From contig CP017039.1 of NCBI GenBank assembly GCA_001717545.1, forward strand, positions 2,604,001 to 2,668,000: DNA of 64,000 nucleotides, read 5' to 3'. The stretch comes from Anaerolineaceae bacterium oral taxon 439 (lineage in GTDB: Bacteria; Chloroflexota; Anaerolineae; Anaerolineales; Anaerolineaceae). Both the position numbers and the translations under genes were made by a program. Of the stretch, positions 1 to 8,655 are shown piece after piece (positions within the stretch are counted from its first letter, which is position 1; every line of letters starts with the position of its first letter). Below the pieces are notes generated by a model. That model saw nothing but the letters and a program-made list of their open reading frames with translations, did not search any database and was not told the origin of the DNA.

Positions 1-150
1 GACCCTGCCGACGAAAAACCCGTCGTGAAGGATCGTTCCCAGCGGAAGCGCCATTCCGCGGTCCCCTTCCGCCGCGTTATCATAACCGCAGACCGGACAC
101 GGATTCGCCCCGTTTATTCCGGAAAAGCAATTATAACAAGTCTGCCCCAT
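1..150 (-). CDS. Zn-ribbon Ser/Thr protein kinase-like protein (N-terminal 50 aa only)
   Basis: The first 50 codons of a minus-strand gene that runs off the left edge. The peptide opens MGQTCYNCF and continues with CPVCGYD, giving two CxxC pairs of a short zinc ribbon, then a LPLGTILHDGFFVGRV stretch. In Anaerolineae and Firmicutes the same order (Zn ribbon, then LPxGTxLxxxYxxGRV) leads into the glycine-rich loop of a Hanks-type kinase, so a membrane or cytosolic Ser/Thr kinase is the likely product. The kinase core itself is outside the window. Start: ATG at 148-150 with a GAAGGAAGG Shine-Dalgarno on the minus strand; an upstream ATG in the same area stops after four codons. It is divergent from eno. 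Confidence 0.6.
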   Translation of the reverse strand, partial: MGQTCYNCFSGINGANPCPVCGYDNAAEGDRGMALPLGTILHDGFFVGRV

Positions 151-306
151 CAGTCCCCGCGTTCCTTCCTTCAATACCCTCTCATGCTAATTTTATCATT
201 GCAGAATACGTTCCAAGCGGAGGCTGCCTGAAATCTCGGCGTCCGGAGTTTCCGGCAATGTACCAAAGGCCAGCCGGGAGTTGGCTCGCAGCGGCAATAA
301 ATCGAC

Positions 307-312
307 TATAAT
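307..312 (+). promoter_or_regulatory. -10 box of the enolase promoter
   Basis: A perfect TATAAT lies 48 nt before the eno ATG. A TTGGCT at 281-286 is a weak -35 candidate but its spacing of 20 is long. The divergent kinase-like gene starts at 150, so this 210-base gap must hold both promoters. Confidence 0.5.
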
Positions 313-315
313 TGA

Positions 316-1662
<1,347 letters not shown>

Positions 1663-1734
1663 ATCCGCCATGCGCGGGCGCAGCGCGGCCATCGTAAAAT
1701 GTCTCGCGCTGAATTAAAAATTCGTTTGAAATTG

Positions 1735-1782
1735 CTGGCGAATCCCGTTCTATTGTTGAGCGGCGATTCGCCAGTTTATTTT
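1735..1782 (+). terminator. Rho-independent terminator after eno
   Basis: Perfect 10-bp inverted repeat, CTGGCGAATC (1735-1744) with GATTCGCCAG (1765-1774), 20-nt loop, then TTTATTTTATAT. The loop is long for a classic terminator, but position and U-rich tail fit. Confidence 0.65.
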
Positions 1783-2015
1783 ATATCATTTTATTTCCAT
1801 TATATGCGGTTGATTTAATGAACTGCGATTTTATCGGTCGCTGTTTTCCCGGCCAAATCAATAACTTCGGAGCATAATTCCCAGCGAAAGACTATGAGAT
1901 ATATGGGATAGTTTTTACAGAGATAGACGGGGACAGCAACCCGCATCAGAAACCTTAATAATATAAAAGAAAGACCGAAGATATTATTTACAATTCACCG
2001 ATCGGCGACAATTGA
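1783..2015. other. Non-coding stretch, possible gene remains
   Basis: No intact reading frame. The plus frame around 1893-1958 reads DYEIYGIVFTEIDGDSNPHQ before a stop, which could be the N-terminal part of a decayed RelE/HigB-type toxin lying just before the antitoxin remnant at 2016. That reading is weak and depends on its neighbour. Confidence 0.25.
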
Positions 2016-2114
2016 AATGACTATATCATCGACAAACTTACAGAGGAAGAACGCGCTGAAATAGACTTGAGAGCGGCGCTGATCGGGGAATTTATTAAAG
2101 CCCGTAAGGAATAA
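2016..2114 (+). pseudogene. Remnant of a HigA/XRE-type antitoxin
   Basis: A 32-codon open stretch between in-frame stops reads NDYIIDKLTEEERAEIDL and continues LRAALIGEFIKARKE before TAA. HigA-type antitoxins commonly begin with a (S/T)LTPEERAEID-like helix followed by LIGEIIKAREEKG, so this looks like the N-terminal helix of such a protein. It has no ATG, and it stops where KG would begin the HTH. A frameshift later (about 2126-2196) a second fragment, EARTEAQILKPSSEF, resembles an antitoxin C-terminus, suggesting an internal deletion. Family assignment rests on a short motif recalled from memory. Confidence 0.4.
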
Positions 2115-2264
2115 GGCGTATCAGGAGGCGCGAACCGAAGCCCAGATTTTGAAACCTTCTTCTGAATTCATCGTATATCTAATAAAGAAACAGTGAATCC
2201 CGTCCCCTCAGCGCGCAAACCGGATAGAATTAAGCTAGCGAAATCCAACCGAAGGAGAAGAAAT

Positions 2265-2813
2265 ATGGATATCGAAAAAATTATCAAGGAAGTCCGCGAA
2301 GCGATTATCGAAGGCAGCGAACAGGTCGCCAATTCGATCATGGACAGCGAAGCGTTTGAAAAATACCGAAATTCCCCTGATAAAATCGGGGATTTCGTCG
2401 ACGATCTTTCCGTTGGGATTAATCACCTCGGCGATCAGATCGGCGACTGGTTTGAAAAAGCCAAAGAATCGACCGAACCAGTTCGCAGGAGAACCAAGGC
2501 GGCGATCTACGAACGGATTTACGCGGAATACCGGAAAGCCGGTCTTCCATTCGGCGATACGCACGACGGTTTCATGAAATGGGTCAACCAAAACGGGACG
2601 GAGCTCCGCGCCGGTCTTGAGAAAGGCCTCGACGGAAGCCGGGAGGCGATCCTCAGCGCCGCGAAACAGGCGAAATCGGCGATCGAAAACGCGCTTCAGC
2701 CGAAAAATAACGATGAGGCAGAGGAAGTCGACAGCGTTATAATCGAAGAAACGATCGACCGCGTCCTGAAAGAAACCCGGAACACGGATCAAAGCGTTTC
2801 CAAAGACGCGTAG
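2265..2813 (+). CDS. Uncharacterised helical protein, 182 aa
   Basis: I do not recognise a family. The protein is cytosolic by appearance: no signal peptide and no hydrophobic segment. It is rich in Glu, Lys and Ala, with amphipathic helices (IEKIIKEVREAIIEGSEQ at the start; AAKQAKSAIENALQPK near residue 145) that could form a coiled coil or stress-protein-like bundle. The acidic tail ends in DQSVSKDA. Start chosen at ATG 2265, 5 nt after GAAGGAGAAG; the longer frame from 2193 is basic and has no ribosome site. A TAGAAT box at 2224-2229 may be its -10. A strong terminator follows, so it is monocistronic. Confidence 0.75.
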   Translation: MDIEKIIKEVREAIIEGSEQVANSIMDSEAFEKYRNSPDKIGDFVDDLSVGINHLGDQIGDWFEKAKESTEPVRRRTKAAIYERIYAEYRKAGLPFGDTHDGFMKWVNQNGTELRAGLEKGLDGSREAILSAAKQAKSAIENALQPKNNDEAEEVDSVIIEETIDRVLKETRNTDQSVSKDA

Positions 2814-2838
2814 TTTCCGCCGGGTCAGGATAAATCAT

Positions 2839-2870
2839 GAGAGGGCCTTGCGTTCAGGCCCTCTCTTCTC
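2839..2870 (+). terminator. Terminator between convergent genes
   Basis: Perfect 10-bp stem GAGAGGGCCT (2839-2848) with AGGCCCTCTC (2856-2865), 7-nt loop, then a pyrimidine tract. It ends the 2265 gene and may also serve the convergent gene ending at 2894. Confidence 0.75.
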
Positions 2871-2893
2871 TTTCCTCATGCCATCCGTTCGCT

Positions 2894-4816
2894 TTATCCG
2901 TCGACCGGCCTGGCGAAAATCGCACGGCGATCGGTATATCCGCCGTCCAGCGATTCATTTTCGCAGGTCACCAGCACGATCGATCCCGGATTCGGAACCG
3001 TCAGCGTTTCGATCGTCTCAAATTCGTCCGGCGCAACCAGCCGGTTTTCATACACTTCAAACGTCAGGATCGTCCCATCGCCCTTCCGGACGAAGATCCG
3101 GTCGCCGGTTTCCAGCGTCCCGATCGTCAGGAACGGCCCCGCCTGATCCGGACCCAAATGATTATGTCCCGCCAAGATCGAAACCCCGTCGCCGGGAAGA
3201 TCGAACCCCTCCAGGACGCCGACCTGCGAACGCAGCGAGCTGACGTCCCAGGTATTTTCCGCGAACGGAACGACGACGATTTCAGCCGTGATATTCGCAA
3301 TCGGCAGCTCCAGCTGCATTCCGGTCGACGGCAGCGCCATCGCCGGGGCGTTATTCAAACGCGCAAAACCCGTTTGCGGAATGACCACGAACTTATCGCC
3401 CGGATCAAACGGAACGTTATGATCGTTGGGAACCAGACCAGGAACGGGAGCAGCAGCCAGCGGCAGCTTCGCCTGAACGGCGTGACCGGCATCCGCGCCA
3501 GCGACTGGGTCCGTATCAGCGGGCAACGCCGAGGTTCGCTCTGAAACCAACTGCGGAGCCGAATCCGGCGCCGTTTCGATCGGCAACGTTTCAGCCGGCG
3601 TTTCCGCAGCCGCATCGGGGAACTTCGCCGCACCGGAGCCCGCGAAATCTTCCTCGGGCAGCGGCATTGCGTCAAACGGCGATTCGGTAAGAGCATCGGG
3701 CAGCGCCTCAGACAGGCTCGCCGGCGCGTCCGCCCCATCATACGCCGAGTCTTCGGTTCCTGTCGCAGCGTCCGCGTCCATCGACTCCGCGACCATTTCA
3801 GCGGCAGAATCCGGCTCAGAGGGGATCGGATTTCCAAGAGCCAACGAAACCTCGCTCCCGTCCGGCGCGTAAAAGCCATCCAGGACATGCGGGTTCCAGG
3901 TTTGAATTCCGTCCATACCAGACGTCAACGCCTTCGCGCCGGCGAGCAGGATCGGCTCGCTCTTCCCTCCATCGGCGCGAACTGGATAAAACGTCGCCGC
4001 TTTCGCGAGAAGCGTCTCGTCAACGTTATTCGAACCAGCGCCCGGAGCCGTCTGCGTCGGCTCAGCCGCAGCAAACGAAGCCACCGGAGCGGAAAGGGCC
4101 GCCGCTTCCGATGTCCAGATCGGCGTCAGCTCGATCGAATTTTCCATGACAATTTCCTCGCCGATCCCGTACGTCCGGCCGCCGGCCTCCCGCCAACCGG
4201 TGATTACGAAACCGCTCCTGACCAGCGGATCCGGACTCCCGTCCGAAGCGATCCCGAAGTTCCCTGAAATAACCGCCTTATCGCCTCGGCGATATTCCGT
4301 CCAGTCTTCAACGGCCGTCCCGGATTCCGCTCCGTCGGCTCGGTAGGCAATCGTCAGTCGATCGTCGGCGGCCGATTCCGAGATCGTCACTTTCGTATCG
4401 CAATAAACCGGTAAGTAGAACCGTTCCGTATCTTCCTCGACGGATACGCGCAGCGTATACGTTCCCGGCTCGATAAACTGCCCCGCCTGACAGCTGTCGA
4501 AAGCGACGCCGTCAACAGAGCAGGCGAAAATCAGCGCGGCGTCGGAAACGGGCTTTTTTCCCGAGCCGGAAACGAGGAAAACGTCCGCGTCAAAATATTT
4601 TTCAAACGCGTCAAGCCAATTTCCGGTACCGTCATAGACGATCGGCGCTTTCTGATCCGACAGGTCTATTTCAGTTTCACAATAGTTCACCGCGCTGCAT
4701 TCGATCTCGGCAGCCCGAACGGCTCGAACGCCGAGCACAGCGAAAACGCCGATACAGATCAGCAGCCCAATCCAGAGTTGACGAACTCCGAAGCGTCTTA
4801 TTTCAATATGGTTCAT
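2894..4816 (-). CDS. Secreted InlB-repeat protein with a fused C-terminal sortase domain
   Basis: 640 aa. N-terminal signal peptide: basic residues, then LWIGLLICIGVFAVLGV, cleavage near VRAA. Residues 40-145 form an unassigned domain with several Cys. Residues 150-235 resemble a Listeria-Bacteroides (InlB_B) repeat, with GFVITGWRE and a closing IELTPIWTS. A long Ala/Asp/Glu/Pro-rich linker follows (240-475). The last 160 residues are a sortase: His551 in AGHNH, Cys618 in LVTCE and Arg630/631 in TDRRA fit the His-Cys-Arg triad. A sorting-like IPQTG lies at 479-483 and LPSTG at 495-499, directly before the sortase. Start at ATG 4816 follows GGAGTGAAAGCGGA; the longer frame to 5035 lacks a ribosome site and runs into the portal gene. 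Probably self-processing or cell-wall-coupled; substrate unknown. Confidence 0.8.
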   Translation of the reverse strand: MNHIEIRRFGVRQLWIGLLICIGVFAVLGVRAVRAAEIECSAVNYCETEIDLSDQKAPIVYDGTGNWLDAFEKYFDADVFLVSGSGKKPVSDAALIFACSVDGVAFDSCQAGQFIEPGTYTLRVSVEEDTERFYLPVYCDTKVTISESAADDRLTIAYRADGAESGTAVEDWTEYRRGDKAVISGNFGIASDGSPDPLVRSGFVITGWREAGGRTYGIGEEIVMENSIELTPIWTSEAAALSAPVASFAAAEPTQTAPGAGSNNVDETLLAKAATFYPVRADGGKSEPILLAGAKALTSGMDGIQTWNPHVLDGFYAPDGSEVSLALGNPIPSEPDSAAEMVAESMDADAATGTEDSAYDGADAPASLSEALPDALTESPFDAMPLPEEDFAGSGAAKFPDAAAETPAETLPIETAPDSAPQLVSERTSALPADTDPVAGADAGHAVQAKLPLAAAPVPGLVPNDHNVPFDPGDKFVVIPQTGFARLNNAPAMALPSTGMQLELPIANITAEIVVVPFAENTWDVSSLRSQVGVLEGFDLPGDGVSILAGHNHLGPDQAGPFLTIGTLETGDRIFVRKGDGTILTFEVYENRLVAPDEFETIETLTVPNPGSIVLVTCENESLDGGYTDRRAIFARPVDG

Positions 4817-4935
4817 TCCGCTTTCACTCCATTTCTCCATGTGGGTGTTCCACAAGCTCAGCCAATAAAGTCCTGTTTCTTTTTCTGTGCAATTGTTATG
4901 CCAGTCTGGAGAAAAGCGGAAAAAGGGAAACACGC

Positions 4936-6192
4936 TCAGCTTTCGCCAAGAAATCGATAAACGATGCGACGGAATTCGTCTTCGTCGACCCTCGTCTCCG
5001 CTCTCAGCGCCTGCATCGTCCGGACCGCGTTCCAACCCGCCTGACTGGCGCGCAGGTTGTCGCTGGCGTTGATATCCGCGCCAATCATGCGGATTTCCGC
5101 GTCAGGATCAACGCGCCGGTTCGCCAGCGCCGCCCGCGAAACGACATGCGCCAGAAGTTCGCGAAGCTGATCGAGGAAAAACTGCTGCCGTTGTTCATAG
5201 CCGCGATAGGCTGACCCGCCCGACGCCTCCGCCGAGGCTTTATTCTCCGATTCGGGCTCCGCGAGAAAATGCAGCGGGACGCCGGCGCCAACCGCGATCA
5301 TCTTTTTCAGCGCGATCCCATCCTCCCCGGCTTCATGGCTTTCAAGCCGGGGCGAAAGGACCGACCAGTCCTCCTGCTCCGTCGTGACCAGAATCGATCC
5401 AGGGGAAGGCGGCTGCGCGTTGAGCGCTTTCTGACGCAGCGTCCGCTGGGCCTCGCTGGCCAGTCTCGATTTGACGACGAAAAGAAAACTGTTTCGATAG
5501 CGGTTCAGCCGCGCGCGATCCTCGAGCCATCCGGAATAACGGCGGATCCATTTGATCACCGGAACCAGATCAGAGCTGCCCCAGACCGTCCCGACCGGCC
5601 GATTTACCGCGACATGATAAATCGCGTCCGCAGCGGTCGGAAGCGTCCGATCGGCGGCGGCGACGCGTTCCGTCCGATATCCGACGGGGCCGTCGAACGC
5701 GCCCGAACCGGCGCGGATTTCGTAAGCGACCGCCGTCTCGGCATCATTCGGAAGCGTATCGATCCGGACAATCGCCGCCGCCGGAACCGCGCGAATATAT
5801 GTCTGCCCGCCCGCGTCGGTCGTCAGCCGCAAAAATAGATTTCCGCTCCGCGCCAGCTCGTCCGACCAGTCCGCGACACGGCGATCGAGTTGATTGAGCG
5901 GATGGTTCCAGAAGCTTCGCAAAAAACGTTCCGTCTCCGGGTCGGATACCTGAAACGCGACGCCGCGCCCGACGACGTACTGCGTCGTCAGCGAGACGAT
6001 CCGCCGGGCCAACGGATTCTCGTACCAGGCTCTTAACGACGCCATATATCCGGAATTTCCGTCCAACCCGTCGGGATGACCCGACGTTCCCCGCGGGCAG
6101 GCCGCAAAATCCTCCGTCTCCGAAAACGCTCCGCCGGTCGTTTCGCCGAAAACGCGCGCCAGAAGCCGCCGAACCAATGATTGTTCGCTCAT
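4936..6192 (-). CDS. Phage portal protein (orphan)
   Basis: 418 aa. Portal proteins form the dodecameric ring through which DNA enters a phage head. The pattern NPLARRIVSLTTQYVVGRG near residue 58, the RVADWSDELARSGNLFLRL segment and the later RYRNSFLFVVKSRL and GVPLHFLAEPESENKA stretches are typical of tailed-phage portals. The length is within the family range. Start ATG 6192 follows GGAGGG by 5 nt. No terminase, protease or capsid gene adjoins it; the only other virion-type genes lie 25 kb away on the opposite strand (31.6-36.5 kb). It could be a prophage remnant split by rearrangement or part of a domesticated particle. Confidence 0.75.
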   Translation of the reverse strand: MSEQSLVRRLLARVFGETTGGAFSETEDFAACPRGTSGHPDGLDGNSGYMASLRAWYENPLARRIVSLTTQYVVGRGVAFQVSDPETERFLRSFWNHPLNQLDRRVADWSDELARSGNLFLRLTTDAGGQTYIRAVPAAAIVRIDTLPNDAETAVAYEIRAGSGAFDGPVGYRTERVAAADRTLPTAADAIYHVAVNRPVGTVWGSSDLVPVIKWIRRYSGWLEDRARLNRYRNSFLFVVKSRLASEAQRTLRQKALNAQPPSPGSILVTTEQEDWSVLSPRLESHEAGEDGIALKKMIAVGAGVPLHFLAEPESENKASAEASGGSAYRGYEQRQQFFLDQLRELLAHVVSRAALANRRVDPDAEIRMIGADINASDNLRASQAGWNAVRTMQALRAETRVDEDEFRRIVYRFLGES

Positions 6193-6364
6193 CGTACCCT
6201 CCGCTGATTCTGAGTTGTTTTCGATTAACCGTAACGGGAAGGAGGGAAAAAAAGAACCTGTGAATTTTCATAGGTTCTCGCTCATCGCAGCGCTTCTCCA
6301 GAAATTTACGGGAAGCCTGACCATGGAATTGGGATCAACGCCGTTTCGGGCGGATGACTTTTTT

Positions 6365-7207
6365 TCAGATAATCCCCATCTTCTTCCGATTCGTTTCCAT
6401 CCAATCTTTCGCGTAATCGACCAGCAAGCGAACGGGGACCAGTTTACTTTCCGCCGCGCCGATCCGCCCGTTGAGGACTGCGCCCGTTTCAGATTCAAAA
6501 TCCGCCCCCAACGCAGGGAAATCGGCGGAATACCAATCCGGCTCCTCAAACCAGACCCATTCTCGCTTTCCATCTTTAATCATCGCGCAACCGGAGCGCG
6601 TCGTTCCGGTCCGGCCGGATAAGACTTCGGCTAAATGCAGCGCGGTACAGCATTCATACGAAACCCCAATCATCAACGCCTGCGCGTTCAGCCGGTACAG
6701 CGCCCCAAGCGGACTATCCATGCCAAACGCAGGCGTCAGGACATGGGTTTCAAGAATCTGGCTGCTGTATTTCCCGTTGGCCGTGAACGAAGCCTGCGGA
6801 TGGTTCGAACGGCGGGTTTTGGGATAAACGCGGAAAAGCTCGGGAATACGTCCAACCCCGCGAGTTGGGGTGCGCTCCTTATCAAAGGGCGGCATCTCCC
6901 GACAGATCGTCTCAAACCAATCGTTCGGAACAGGAGGATTTCGCCATTGGCCGGGGTCGCTGTTGTCGCTCGATTGCGCCGGCATGACAACCGTCCCGCT
7001 CCCGCCGACTATCGACAGCAGCGCGTCGATCACCGTCCGTTCGCCGCCGACCGTCCAACCGATCTTCGAGAGGGACGAATGAACGATGACGACGTCTCCA
7101 TTCGTCAGCCCGATCGATTTCAAGCCGGTCCGAATACTTTCAAACGTATTCGGATATTCGCTTCTTTCGATGACGCCCCGCTCCCCTTGCCCCTCGCTGA
7201 CGCGCAT
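6365..7207 (-). CDS. AAC(3)-family (YokD-like) N-acetyltransferase
   Basis: 280 aa, the usual length of the aminoglycoside 3-N-acetyltransferase family, which moves an acetyl group from acetyl-CoA to an amine. Visible motifs are VVIVHSSLSKIGWTVGG near residue 40, GTVVMPAQ, the TRGVGRIPELFR segment and the conserved RSNHPQASFTA block, followed by GMDSPLGALYRL. Start ATG 7207 has AGGAAGAGG 6 nt upstream. Many chromosomal members are not resistance enzymes but act on unknown amines or antibiotics made by neighbours, and nothing nearby says which. It lies between the portal gene and a secreted protein, with gaps of about 170 and 66 nt. Confidence 0.85.
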   Translation of the reverse strand: MRVSEGQGERGVIERSEYPNTFESIRTGLKSIGLTNGDVVIVHSSLSKIGWTVGGERTVIDALLSIVGGSGTVVMPAQSSDNSDPGQWRNPPVPNDWFETICREMPPFDKERTPTRGVGRIPELFRVYPKTRRSNHPQASFTANGKYSSQILETHVLTPAFGMDSPLGALYRLNAQALMIGVSYECCTALHLAEVLSGRTGTTRSGCAMIKDGKREWVWFEEPDWYSADFPALGADFESETGAVLNGRIGAAESKLVPVRLLVDYAKDWMETNRKKMGII

Positions 7208-7273
7208 GCAGCCTCTTCCTGTCCAAGCCGAATCAAAAAGTCTTTCAGTCCGAACCGAACCGTAAGTTTATCG

Positions 7274-8623
7274 CTAACTGCCCGAAGCGCCGGAATCCTC
7301 AGCGTCAAAAACGAAATACTGAATATCGCTGAATTCGCAGGATTGCCCATAATCGAAATTGGTCCCGGAAAAAACCGTGAGGCCGGCGTCGCCCTTCATG
7401 AACCAGGAGGCGTCGGTAACCGTCCCCATCAGCCGTCCGTTGTACATGACGGTCAGCTTATTGTCAACCGCGATCAGCGTCAGCAGCGCTTCGCCCTCTA
7501 ACGACCAGGTCCCATAGGAATACTGAATAATCGGAGCGAAGCTCCCGTTCCGAACTCCCTGAAGGTAAATCAGCCCGTCAAGCGCGATAAACGCCTGGAC
7601 ATAGTTCGACGCATCGATGCGTCGAATCGTAAAGCCGCAGCCCGCATGTGGAAAATCCGGATGATCGTACGCCGATTTGAACTTAATCTTCGCCTGGACC
7701 ATCGCGTCAAATGCGTGATGATCAAACATTGCCTGATCGAAATAGCCCATATTCGCCAACGTCAGCGTTTTCCCCTCGATCGGGTAAAAGCGCCCTTCGA
7801 CGCTTGGGATCCGCCCTTTCAGGTAAAGCATCCGCAGCGATCGCGACAGGTCGTCCGGAACGCCCCCGCCGGGAGCTGCCTCCGCGGCGACGGGCTGCGG
7901 CGAGACGGAAACGCTGAGGCGACGGAAATCGATCGTCGCCGGATCCGTTCCGATCGGCTGAGCGAAGAGGCCAATATTACCATCCGAATTCCCAACCCGG
8001 AAGGCATCGACAAAATCGCCCGCGATCAGGAAATCCGCCCACGCGCCGCGGACCTGAATCTGAACCGGAATCATGTCGCCGGGATCGACCGAAGTAAACG
8101 GCGTAAACGGGATCAGCTCGCGCCAATCGCCCGCCTCGTTCCGAAACAGCGCGTACGTCCGATCCGAACAGGCCATGAAGTTGTAAAATGAGCCCGCCTT
8201 TTCGGCGAATACAACCCCGGAACAGGCGTAAGGCTCAAACGCCGGCATCTGCACATCCATTTCAATCTTCAGCTGGTAATCGGCCGGGATCGTCAGGTTT
8301 GGAATCGCAGCCAGACTATATTTCCTGTCCGCAGACTGGATCGTCCACCGGTACGCGCCGTCAGCCAGGCTGCGGCTGATCGTAACGCCGGCCTCCTGCA
8401 TATCGCCTAACGGAAGCGCGAAGTTTTCCGGCTCCGCGATCGAATCTTCAAAAACAGGGACCCAGATCGTTTCGTCCGCGGGCGGCACTGCGTCATCCGC
8501 CGCGCACGCCGGAAAAGCCGCCGCACATGTGAAAAGAACCGCCGCAGCGAGTACCAGCGCCCATTCGGCGCGCCGGAAGCGAAAGCCTGAAAAGCCGAAA
8601 GAATCGATTCTCTTTTTATTCAT
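7274..8623 (-). CDS. Secreted protein, likely concanavalin-like (3-keto-disaccharide hydrolase-type) fold
   Basis: 449 aa with a clear signal peptide (ALVLAAAVLFTCAAAFPACAA, cleavage near residue 42). The mature part has two similar beta-rich halves. The first contains YQLKIEMDVQMP, FYNFMACSDRTYALFR and IPVQIQVRGAWADFLIAGDFVDAFR. The second contains MVQAKIKFKS, NYVQAFIALDGLIYLQ and LTLIAVDNKLTVMYNGRLMG. This order (strand, observed residue, instrument-like VQVRG, then small 'G-D-F/GRLMG' hairpin) recalls LamG/concanavalin-type carbohydrate-binding domains often found in Chloroflexota secreted proteins. No catalytic residues are recognised. Start ATG 8623 follows AGGAG by 7 nt. Exported, perhaps surface-bound; function unknown. 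Confidence 0.7.
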   Translation of the reverse strand: MNKKRIDSFGFSGFRFRRAEWALVLAAAVLFTCAAAFPACAADDAVPPADETIWVPVFEDSIAEPENFALPLGDMQEAGVTISRSLADGAYRWTIQSADRKYSLAAIPNLTIPADYQLKIEMDVQMPAFEPYACSGVVFAEKAGSFYNFMACSDRTYALFRNEAGDWRELIPFTPFTSVDPGDMIPVQIQVRGAWADFLIAGDFVDAFRVGNSDGNIGLFAQPIGTDPATIDFRRLSVSVSPQPVAAEAAPGGGVPDDLSRSLRMLYLKGRIPSVEGRFYPIEGKTLTLANMGYFDQAMFDHHAFDAMVQAKIKFKSAYDHPDFPHAGCGFTIRRIDASNYVQAFIALDGLIYLQGVRNGSFAPIIQYSYGTWSLEGEALLTLIAVDNKLTVMYNGRLMGTVTDASWFMKGDAGLTVFSGTNFDYGQSCEFSDIQYFVFDAEDSGASGS

Positions 8624-8655
8624 GATTTCTCCTGATATCCTATCCTCCCGCCCGC

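Noticed and set aside
2894-5035. Start of the sortase-fused protein at 5035
   Set aside because: That start would run into the portal gene and lacks a ribosome site; ATG 4816 has a good one and gives a proper signal peptide.
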